A stretch of DNA of 7,623 nt from Clostridiaceae bacterium (GTDB lineage: Bacteria > Bacillota > Clostridia > Saccharofermentanales > UBA5734): the NCBI GenBank assembly GCA_012727965.1, contig JAAYFZ010000050.1, positions 1 through 7,623 of the forward strand, in the 5' to 3' direction. Below are positions 1 through 6,569 of the stretch, piece after piece. Within the stretch, counting starts at the first letter, position 1. The number at the start of each line of letters is the position of its first letter. The translations under genes and the position numbers were made by a program. The notes below the pieces were generated by a model, which worked only from the letters and a program-made list of their open reading frames with translations, searched no databases and was not told where the DNA came from.

Positions 1-358
1 CAACATATATGATGGCAAAAGCAATCGCGTATGAACTGCCGCTTAACTCCATGTCTGTAAACAGCAAAATCGTAAACAAACCTGAGAGCAAGGCTCCAAT
101 CAGGATCCAAGGCTTAAACTTACCGAAGCGGCTGCGCGTATTGTCGACGATCGTACCCATGATCGGATCATTTAGAGCATCGAAAACTCTCGCGAACAGG
201 ATAATGCCCGTCAACCACCACAGAGTCTTGCTATCTGTATGCAGAATATCTGTCAGGTAGAAGATAAGATACATGCTGACAAGACTGTACAGCATATCGC
301 GGCCGATCGTACCAAGTCCGAAGGTAATCCTGTTTCTTGTGTCAGCAGAATGATTCAT
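1..358 (-). CDS. GPH-family (MelB-type) sugar:cation symporter, N-terminal part, cut by window edge
   Basis: The 119 codons visible read as the N-terminal third of a glycoside-pentoside-hexuronide (GPH) transporter of the major facilitator superfamily; the gene runs off the left edge. After a short polar start there are hydrophobic segments at about residues 23-40, 46-60 and 84-101. Between them lies the family's loop motif: R57, FDALNDPIMG at 59-68, then VDNTRSRFGKFKPW at 71-84. D60 and D64 have the spacing of the MelB cation-site aspartates D55 and D59, so sodium- or proton-coupled uptake is likely. The ATG (358-356) overlaps the TGA of the alpha-galactosidase as ATGA, with GGAGG seven bases upstream inside that gene, which points to translational coupling. 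Pairing with an alpha-galactosidase suggests melibiose/raffinose-type substrates (inference). The GPH call is firm; the exact sugar is not known. Confidence 0.93.
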   Translation of the reverse strand, partial: MNHSADTRNRITFGLGTIGRDMLYSLVSMYLIFYLTDILHTDSKTLWWLTGIILFARVFDALNDPIMGTIVDNTRSRFGKFKPWILIGALLSGLFTILLFTDMELSGSSYAIAFAIIYV

Positions 359-2739
359 TTTATATCCTCCACAGCTTCTATTAGATACATATGCGATCCG
401 AAATCGCCCAGCATCCTGACATTGCTATTATATCCTGTACCGCTGAAATGAGTATTGAGCATAACTCCTGCCTGCAGCTGCTGTCCGGAAATCTCGTAGC
501 TCTCGGCGCTGTCAGGCAGTGTATAAAATTTACCGGTCAATCTAAGCAGCGGATTAGTCGACCTGATCTGCACCGGCAGCAAATGATTGATCAAATTGCC
601 GAAGCGTTCAAGCTCCAGCTGCAGAGGTCTGGTCGATAATTTATACTGCTGATCCGGCTCCAGGCCGGTCAGAGGCAGCAGGTCAAAACCCTCAGCAGCC
701 CGCTGCCAGGTCTGATAAAATCCGGCAAGTGACTCCTTCTTATCAGCAGCTACCACCTGCCAGTGGATCTTATTATCCTTCAGTGCCGGCAGACGATAGA
801 AGCGCCCGAACTGAAGAGTGTGGCGATGCTTCTTGTAAAACTCTATTTGCTCTCTAATTTCCCTGCGCTGCAACCGATCCAGGAAATTCAGATTAAACTC
901 ATAACCAAGACAACCGAAGGCCGCCAGATGGAAGCGTGTCGCCAGACTGGTTTTACGCAGTGTTTGCGAATGAGGTGAATCAGCAACATGCGAACCCATT
1001 GTCGAGAGCGGATAGAACAAGCTCATGCCACCTTGTATAGTCAGTCTCTCGATCGGATCAATATTGTCAGAGGTCCAGATCTGCGGCGAATAACAGAGCA
1101 TGCCTAAATCGAAACGATTGCCGCCGCTGGCACAGCTCTCCAGCAAGACTTCAGGCCGCGGTCTGAATATTCTGCCAAGCACATCATAAAGACCAATAAT
1201 ATACCGGTGAAAGAATTCACCTTGCCTGTTATTACCGTCAACAGACGCTGAATCCCCGGACAGGGTCTTAGAGAAAACATCACTCATATGGCGATTCATA
1301 TCCCATTTCACATAACTGATCGGCACTTCATCCAGGATCCTGCCGACTGACTCGACAATATAGTCACGCACCTCTTCCCGGCAGAGATCAAGTACAAGCT
1401 GATGTCTGCCCTGTGAAGGCTCGCGGCCCGGTACCTGCACAGCATATTCAGGATGCTCCCGATAGAGATCACTATCAGGACTGATCATCTCCGGCTCAAA
1501 CCAGAGACCGAATTTCAGACCCATATTCTCAATTTTCGCAGCCAACCCGCTCAAACCCTGAGGCAGTTTTTTCTTATTGACAGTATAATCGCCGAGTCCG
1601 GAATGATCATCATTTCTCTTGCCGAACCAGCCATCATCAAGCACCAGCAGCTCGATACCAAGATCAGCCGCTTTCTTAGCCAGACGCAGAAGTTTACTCT
1701 GATCAAACTTGAAGTAATAAGCCTCCCAGCTATTAGCCAGGATCGGTCTTTCACGGCCACGCCAGGCTGGCGGGATAATATGATCATGAACGAAGCTGTG
1801 CATATTGTGGCTCATGCCGTTGAACCCCTCTGTGCTGTAAGTCATCACAGCCTCCGGCGCCGCCAGTACACAGCCAGGCTCAAGCCGCCAGGAAAAACCC
1901 TCAGGGTTAATGCCTGCCATAATCCGCACAAGTCCATACTCACTCTTCTCAACAAATTTAACATGATTACCGCTATAGACCAGATTGAAACCGTAGACCC
2001 GACCCTTCATCTCATCTGCCGACTGCTCGGATAGCGCAAAAGCAGGATTGTGACGATGACTCGAATTGCCGGTAGTGCTCCCGGTCGATACAACTCCAAC
2101 GGGCAGTTCAATCGCCTGCCGCTGCCCCTCCCTGATCCAGCCGCCATGCAGAGTCGTCAGGCTGAAGCGGCGATCCGGCAGATCGAGCATGAAGCTCATC
2201 AGCTTATTAACCAAAACAACACTATCACTGACATTATGTATTTCCACACGTCTGGTGATTACATCACTCTGGCAAAAGACGGTATAAATCAGCTTGACTC
2301 TGATATCGAAACAGCGCTCGCGCAGCGTAATGATCAGATGCTCAGGTTCATGTTCCGACTCCGCAACTGGATGCGCCTGCGGCATACCTTCGAGGGGTAC
2401 GATTCCCCTACCTGACTCCGCCGATTCAAAAACAAAATCACTAACCCTGCTGCCATCAGGCATGACCATTTCATAAGGTGCGGCTCTATAGTCACCTTTT
2501 CCCGCTGAACTCCATTCAAGCGGCAGCAGATCTAGACTATAGCACTCGTCACTCTCATCATAGGTGACAGTGCCTCCGGCAATTACAGTGCGCTTGAGAA
2601 CAAGTGAGTCTATCGGACATTGATCCGGCATCCTCTCACCAAACCAGACATGTTCAAGGTGACCATGAGCGGTTTTACGCATAATATAGCTGATACCTTT
2701 GCCATGCAAATAGAACACATTTTGTGTCACATTTATCAT
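355..2739 (-). CDS. Family GH36 alpha-galactosidase (AgaA/RafA/MelA type), 794 aa
   Basis: This enzyme hydrolyses terminal alpha-galactosyl residues (melibiose, raffinose, stachyose type) with retention. There is no signal peptide, so it acts in the cytoplasm on imported sugar. A beta-sandwich N-terminal domain (about 1-325) precedes a TIM barrel (about 330-640) and a C-terminal beta domain. Visible motifs are NSWEAYYF (336-343), DDGWFG (368-373), GLWFEPEMISP (411-421), KWDMNR (478-483, nucleophile D480), CASGGNR (536-542) and WTSDNID (555-561, acid/base D558). These match, from memory, D478 and D548 of the Geobacillus enzyme AgaA. It is some 60 residues longer than ~730-residue homologues. 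A little of this is a polar loop at about 489-507, and most lies after the acid/base, where the tail carries GTGYN and GDFGSHMYLIE (767-787). The start has AGAGAGGA (2757-2750) ten bases upstream, overlapping the stop of the GH13 gene; the intergenic gap is 16 bases. Catalytic residues look intact. Confidence 0.96.
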   Translation of the reverse strand: MINVTQNVFYLHGKGISYIMRKTAHGHLEHVWFGERMPDQCPIDSLVLKRTVIAGGTVTYDESDECYSLDLLPLEWSSAGKGDYRAAPYEMVMPDGSRVSDFVFESAESGRGIVPLEGMPQAHPVAESEHEPEHLIITLRERCFDIRVKLIYTVFCQSDVITRRVEIHNVSDSVVLVNKLMSFMLDLPDRRFSLTTLHGGWIREGQRQAIELPVGVVSTGSTTGNSSHRHNPAFALSEQSADEMKGRVYGFNLVYSGNHVKFVEKSEYGLVRIMAGINPEGFSWRLEPGCVLAAPEAVMTYSTEGFNGMSHNMHSFVHDHIIPPAWRGRERPILANSWEAYYFKFDQSKLLRLAKKAADLGIELLVLDDGWFGKRNDDHSGLGDYTVNKKKLPQGLSGLAAKIENMGLKFGLWFEPEMISPDSDLYREHPEYAVQVPGREPSQGRHQLVLDLCREEVRDYIVESVGRILDEVPISYVKWDMNRHMSDVFSKTLSGDSASVDGNNRQGEFFHRYIIGLYDVLGRIFRPRPEVLLESCASGGNRFDLGMLCYSPQIWTSDNIDPIERLTIQGGMSLFYPLSTMGSHVADSPHSQTLRKTSLATRFHLAAFGCLGYEFNLNFLDRLQRREIREQIEFYKKHRHTLQFGRFYRLPALKDNKIHWQVVAADKKESLAGFYQTWQRAAEGFDLLPLTGLEPDQQYKLSTRPLQLELERFGNLINHLLPVQIRSTNPLLRLTGKFYTLPDSAESYEISGQQLQAGVMLNTHFSGTGYNSNVRMLGDFGSHMYLIEAVEDIK
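366..370 (-). promoter_or_regulatory. Ribosome binding site of the GPH transporter, inside the GH36 gene
   Basis: On the minus strand GGAGG is followed by seven bases (ATATAAA) and then ATG at 358. It sits in the last codons of the alpha-galactosidase gene, whose stop overlaps the transporter start by four bases, so ribosomes finishing the enzyme can begin the transporter directly. Confidence 0.85.
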
Positions 2740-2755
2740 TTCAAAAATTTCCTCT

Positions 2756-4393
2756 CTACATGATTATTTCAAGTATAGCGGCCTCATAGGGCGATAACTT
2801 GCCGTCGAAGGTTTGTCTATCATAGTTCGATACGATCATGTCGCCGCGATAGGAAATGCGTTGTGGCTTATCCGAGAAGCTGAGGATAATCAACATGCGC
2901 TCATGACCAAGGCTGCGCTCATAGACAATACGGCTGCGTTTAGCTTCTATTAGCTTAAAATCGCCGGCAATCAATACTTCACGCTGCTTGCGCAGGCCAA
3001 TCAAACAGCGATAGAAATTAAGCACGGACTCCTCATCCTGCTCCTGAGCAGCGACGTTTATCTTATTATGATTTTTGTTGATGCCAAGCCAGGGTTTGCC
3101 GCTCGTAAATCCAGCACCCGCTTCGCGGCTCCATTGAACCGGAGTGCGGGCATTGTCGCGACTGGTGCGTTTTAGCATGCGCCAGCGTATCCCGGCCGGC
3201 ACATGGAAACGTCTGAGCAGACGGTCAATATTATGCGACTCAACATCCTGAAGCTGTTCAAGCGAGTTGAAATCGAAATTGGTCATGCCGATCTCTTCGC
3301 CCTGAAACATAAAAGGCGTGCCACGCTGTGTCAGCAGCAGAACAGCCAGCATTTTTGCTGATTCACGCCAATAGAGCTGATCGTCAGCGAAGCGAGAGAC
3401 GCTTCTGGGCTGATCATGATTCTCTAAATAGACGGCCGGCCAATAGACAGCCTGCTGCCAGCGCTCGATCACCTTGCCAAAACGGCCGGCGTGGAAGCGG
3501 CGTTTAAACCATTTGACGATGAACTGGTCCGTCTCCATATGTTCGAAGGAAAAAATCATATCCAGCTCACGCCGCTCCGGATCACATAGGTCCTGACCCA
3601 TCTTCGGCGTAACAAAAACCGTCTCACCAACGGTGAAGCAGTCATAATTATCCAGCACCTCTGAACGCAGTTTCTGCAGAATTTCATGTGTGCCCGGACG
3701 CGAAATATAATGCTCACTGCCGGTCAGTATCAGCCTGCGTCGTCCATCTTCGAGACTATCTTTGAAAATGATATTGATTACATCACATCGGAAGCCCGCG
3801 ATGCCGCGGTCCAGCCAGAAGCGCATGATACTCTTGATCTCCTCAAGCACAGCCGGATTATGATAATTCAGATCAGGCTGACCTTTTGCGAAGAGATGAA
3901 GATAATATTGTCCACTCTTTTCATCATAGAACCAGCAATCCTCACCGAAGAAACTGGTCCAGTTATTTGGGTTGCCGCCACCTTCGCGCCCGTCGCGCCA
4001 GATATAATAATCACGCTTGGGACTGGCGGGATCACGGCTCTCAATAAACCAGGGATGCTGATCAGATGTATGATTGATAACCAGATCCATGATCACGCGT
4101 ATACCACGTTCCGCGGCCTGGGCGATCAGTTCATCCATATCTGCCATAGTCCCGTATTCCTCATGGATGTCGCAATAATCACTGATATCATAGCCATTAT
4201 CTACTTGAGGCGACTTATATACCGGCGATAACCACAACACGCCGACACCAAGCTTGCTGAGATAGTCCAGACGGCTGATGATACCACGGATATCGCCGAC
4301 ACCATCACCATCACTATCCTGGAAGCTGCGCGGGTAGATCTGATAAACGATCTCCTGCTGCCACCATTTTAGCTCTCCTGCTAATACACTCAT
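2756..4393 (-). CDS. Family GH13 (GH13_31-like) alpha-glucosidase, probably oligo-1,6-glucosidase, 545 aa
   Basis: This is a cytoplasmic retaining alpha-glucosidase of full family length (about 550). All conserved GH13 regions are present: DLVINH (103-108), QPDLNY (172-177), GFRCDVIN (200-207, nucleophile D204), VGETVF (255-260, acid/base E257) and ENHDQP (324-329, transition-state D327). A calcium-loop pattern DSDGDGVGD (26-34) is also seen. V205, next to the nucleophile, is the residue which in this subfamily goes with alpha-1,6 specificity (isomaltose, panose, dextran ends), whereas alpha-1,4 enzymes have Ala or Thr there. Sucrose hydrolysis or isomerisation is an alternative, since some relatives share the valine. 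The small C-terminal beta domain begins near 470. The ATG lies two bases after the stop of the GH1 gene, with GGTGA six bases upstream inside that gene, so the two are probably translationally coupled. No signal peptide or truncation is seen. Confidence 0.95.
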   Translation of the reverse strand: MSVLAGELKWWQQEIVYQIYPRSFQDSDGDGVGDIRGIISRLDYLSKLGVGVLWLSPVYKSPQVDNGYDISDYCDIHEEYGTMADMDELIAQAAERGIRVIMDLVINHTSDQHPWFIESRDPASPKRDYYIWRDGREGGGNPNNWTSFFGEDCWFYDEKSGQYYLHLFAKGQPDLNYHNPAVLEEIKSIMRFWLDRGIAGFRCDVINIIFKDSLEDGRRRLILTGSEHYISRPGTHEILQKLRSEVLDNYDCFTVGETVFVTPKMGQDLCDPERRELDMIFSFEHMETDQFIVKWFKRRFHAGRFGKVIERWQQAVYWPAVYLENHDQPRSVSRFADDQLYWRESAKMLAVLLLTQRGTPFMFQGEEIGMTNFDFNSLEQLQDVESHNIDRLLRRFHVPAGIRWRMLKRTSRDNARTPVQWSREAGAGFTSGKPWLGINKNHNKINVAAQEQDEESVLNFYRCLIGLRKQREVLIAGDFKLIEAKRSRIVYERSLGHERMLIILSFSDKPQRISYRGDMIVSNYDRQTFDGKLSPYEAAILEIIM

Positions 4394-4395
4394 AA

Positions 4396-5706
4396 TTATT
4401 CACCCCCGCTGCTGCTTGAGTTAAACGAATATACTTGATCGGCAGCAAATTCACTATACAGCTCTTCATCGACACCATGCTCCTCGATCAAACGTCTATA
4501 AAATTCGGCACTGCGCTTAGGCGTTCTCTTCTGCGTTTCAAAATCAATATGCACCAGACCGAACCGGGCCTTCTCGCCCTCGATCCATTCGAAATTATCG
4601 CAGAAGCACCAGTGGTAGTAGCGCTCGATCGGCAGGTCGCTGGCTGCGATCTGCTGCAAATGTTCAAATATGTACCTTGATCTGAAACGATCATTATTGT
4701 CGCAGGTGCCATTTTCTGTAATATAGATCGGCGCCTGGTATTTTTTATACATTGAGTCTGCGCAGCGTATAAGGCCCTCGGGGTAGATCTCCCAACCGAG
4801 ATCATTTATCGGAACGCCTGCTCCAACACCATCGCCGAAGTTCTTAACAGTTGAACGCGTATAATAATTGATGCCGATAAAATCATAATAGCGCCCACGA
4901 CCGATATCACGCGGCCGTCGCAAAGGCAGCTTGAAATCACCAGTCATCATGGCAGCATCGACAATATCCTGAAACATTCTGGCTGTAATTTTGGCTGCGA
5001 TTTTATGAATCGGATTACCGGGCGAAGCCGGATCAAACACTCGCATATGATGAGCGAAGCTTACCTTCGAATCATCATATCCCATATTTGAGCGCACCTG
5101 ATGAATCATCTCATATGCACGTATATGGCATTCCGCCAGGCGGCTCATTACCCGCATCGCACGTTTAAATGATTTATGCCCTGGCGGCCAGGCCCCGTAA
5201 AAATAGCCAAAAGTCGCATAGACATTCGGCTCATTGATCGTAATATACTCTGACACTATATCGCCCAGGCCACGAATCACGGCTTTTGCAAAGCGCAGAA
5301 AAACAGCGACACTATCATCATGCTCAAAAGCGCCCATCTTCTCGAACCAGAGTGGATTGCTGAAATGATGCAGTGTCAGCAGCGGCTTCATGCCAGCAGC
5401 GATGACCGCTTCTATTTCCTCGCGGTAATGAGCCATAGCAGCTTCATCGAAGCGTCCCTGCTCCGGCTCGATTCTGCTCCACTCAAGGCCCATACGATAA
5501 ACCTTGAGCCCCATGGATTTCATAAGCTCAACATCCTCACGCCAGCGTATATAATGATCATTTGCCCTGACCGGGCTCGACCCGTCGCTGATCAGCCCGC
5601 GGCTGGCCCAGTCGGCCCAATTGTTGTTGCTGTCGCCGCCCTCGATCTGCGTAGCAGCCGTCGCGGCGCCCAGCAGGAAACCATCACTTAGTCGAAAAGA
5701 AGCCAT
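4396..5706 (-). CDS. Family GH1 beta-glucosidase (non-phospho type), 436 aa
   Basis: This retaining beta-glycosidase probably cleaves cellobiose-like or aryl beta-glucosides in the cytoplasm. It shows the GH1 N-terminal signature FLLGAATAATQIEGG (10-24, Q20 a sugar ligand), H113, TINEP (156-160, acid/base E159), INYYTRS (279-285) and ITENG (329-333, nucleophile E331). The glycone-site motif W366...DNFEW (370-374) carries E373, which favours unphosphorylated glucosides; 6-phospho-enzymes carry a Ser-Lys-Tyr pattern instead. The usual WSLLDNFEW is here WCFCDNFEW, as in a clade of Firmicutes GH1 proteins I recall. I chose ATG 5706 because GGAGG (5719-5715) lies eight bases upstream. The GTG at 5715 overlaps that site, and the ATG at 5712 is only two bases from it. 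The C-terminal tail ends in a Ser/Gly-rich stretch (SFNSSSSGGE, 427-436). No signal peptide is seen. It follows the EcfT gene by 32 bases and precedes the GH13 gene by two. Substrate beyond beta-glucosides is uncertain. Confidence 0.94.
   Translation of the reverse strand: MASFRLSDGFLLGAATAATQIEGGDSNNNWADWASRGLISDGSSPVRANDHYIRWREDVELMKSMGLKVYRMGLEWSRIEPEQGRFDEAAMAHYREEIEAVIAAGMKPLLTLHHFSNPLWFEKMGAFEHDDSVAVFLRFAKAVIRGLGDIVSEYITINEPNVYATFGYFYGAWPPGHKSFKRAMRVMSRLAECHIRAYEMIHQVRSNMGYDDSKVSFAHHMRVFDPASPGNPIHKIAAKITARMFQDIVDAAMMTGDFKLPLRRPRDIGRGRYYDFIGINYYTRSTVKNFGDGVGAGVPINDLGWEIYPEGLIRCADSMYKKYQAPIYITENGTCDNNDRFRSRYIFEHLQQIAASDLPIERYYHWCFCDNFEWIEGEKARFGLVHIDFETQKRTPKRSAEFYRRLIEEHGVDEELYSEFAADQVYSFNSSSSGGE
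4400..4407 (-). promoter_or_regulatory. Ribosome binding site of the GH13 gene, within the last codons of the GH1 gene
   Basis: The minus strand reads GGGGGTGA, then six bases, then ATG at 4393. The site encodes the last Gly-Gly-Glu of the GH1 protein. It is less perfect than GGAGG, but no other candidate is near, and GGTGA can pair with the 16S 3' end. Confidence 0.65.
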
Positions 5707-5738
5707 CCTCATCACCTCCGGGAAGGCTGTTCTGCCAT
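5707..5738 (-). other. 32-base gap between ecfT and the GH1 gene
   Basis: This is the longest non-coding stretch in the window. It holds the GH1 ribosome site. A 4-bp stem (TGCC/GGCA, five-base loop) overlaps the ecfT stop, but it has no U-run and is too weak for an intrinsic terminator. I see no -10/-35 pair here or in the 3' end of ecfT just upstream. Read-through from the ECF genes into the glycosidase genes is therefore plausible. Confidence 0.6.
5714..5719 (-). promoter_or_regulatory. Ribosome binding site that decides the GH1 start
   Basis: The minus strand reads GGAGGT, then GATGAGG, then ATG at 5706. The near-perfect site sits in the only sizeable intergenic gap (5707-5738). It excludes the in-frame GTG at 5715, which lies inside it, and the ATG at 5712, which is too close. 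Confidence 0.85.
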
Positions 5739-6569
5739 TCAGGCAAAAGGGTTGTGAAAGCGTGTGCCGGTTCTGAAGGTCAGGAACATTCCCAACGCGA
5801 ATAACAGGACTGTCGCGATTAATACAATGGCATCGATCCTGGCAAAAGCCCTACCTGAGTACCATGTCCTTTTTTTATGTTTACCGAATCCGCGAAGTTC
5901 CATAGCATTACTGATCGTATCTATACGCTCAAGCGAAGAGAAAACCAAAGGCATCAAAATTGCCACTGAACCCTTAAGTCTCTTATACCATGCCACCTTA
6001 CGCGAAAGTTCAATACCACGGGCCTGCTGAGCCTTGGAAATATCCTGATAATCTCGCTGTATATCAGGAACATAGCGCAAAGTCAGACTGATCGCATAGG
6101 CAATTGAGTAATTGATACCGATTTTATTAAGAGAAGACGCGAACTCGCTGGGATGAGTCGTCACAATCAGCAGCAGCGCGATCGGTACTGCCACAACATA
6201 TTTTAGAAAAATATTGGTCTCATAATAGAGCTGCTCCCAGGTAACTGTATAGCGGCCTATACCCTCCCAGATCAGGTTACGCGTACCATAGATTTCTACG
6301 CCCTGCTCTGGTGCCAGTGCATATATCGCAAGCAGATTGATACCCATAAAAACCAGCAAAAGCTTAAATATAAATGAGACTTCAGAAATCTTCGTACCCG
6401 AAATGGCAAAAGCCGTAATGCCAAAAGCCGCCATCACCAACAGAATGCGAGCATCATATGTAGTCATCGCCAGAATCGCCCAGAGGAAAAAAACAACAAA
6501 CTTGGTCGCACCGCTCAGTCGATGTATCGGTGAAGAGCGCTCGATATATGACAGCATCATTTTAGTCAC
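5739..6569 (-). CDS. ecfT: EcfT, transmembrane coupling subunit of an ECF-type ABC transporter, 276 aa
   Basis: EcfT joins the two ATPase domains to a substrate-specific S component in the membrane. Hydrophobic segments are seen at about 22-37, 41-57, 66-85, 120-137, 200-212 and 246-266. The hallmark cytoplasmic coupling motifs are present: AQQARG (180-185) and MELRGFG (223-229), separated by the amphipathic stretch around RLKGSVAILMPLVFSSLERI. The loop EQGVEIYGTRN (88-98) and TTHPSEFASSLNKIG (137-151) resemble EcfT proteins that accompany DUF3744-containing ATPases. I take the GTG at 6569 as start because GGGAGG (6584-6579) is nine bases upstream; the ATG at 6560 would be 18 bases away. The start overlaps the ATPase gene by eight bases (GTGACTAA). 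The gene ends 32 bases before the GH1 start with no terminator visible. Family call firm; the transported substrate cannot be read from EcfT. Confidence 0.94.
   Translation of the reverse strand: MTKMMLSYIERSSPIHRLSGATKFVVFFLWAILAMTTYDARILLVMAAFGITAFAISGTKISEVSFIFKLLLVFMGINLLAIYALAPEQGVEIYGTRNLIWEGIGRYTVTWEQLYYETNIFLKYVVAVPIALLLIVTTHPSEFASSLNKIGINYSIAYAISLTLRYVPDIQRDYQDISKAQQARGIELSRKVAWYKRLKGSVAILMPLVFSSLERIDTISNAMELRGFGKHKKRTWYSGRAFARIDAIVLIATVLLFALGMFLTFRTGTRFHNPFA

Noticed and set aside
1453..2034. 193-codon plus-strand open frame antisense to the GH36 gene
   Set aside because: It lies wholly opposite conserved GH36 catalytic-domain coding, resembles no family I know, and has no convincing ribosome site. 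It is a shadow of the real gene.
3686..4231. 181-codon plus-strand open frame antisense to the GH13 gene
   Set aside because: It is entirely opposite a full-length GH13 gene with all catalytic motifs and has no recognisable domain.
5728..5745. Hairpin at the end of ecfT as a terminator
   Set aside because: The stem is only four base pairs and no U-run follows, so it does not meet the pattern of an intrinsic terminator.
5755..5768. Possible catabolite-response (cre) site, TGAAAGCGTGTGCC
   Set aside because: It has three mismatches to TGWAANCGNTNWCA, at positions 10, 12 and 14, and weak symmetry. It lies in the 3' coding end of ecfT with no promoter nearby.
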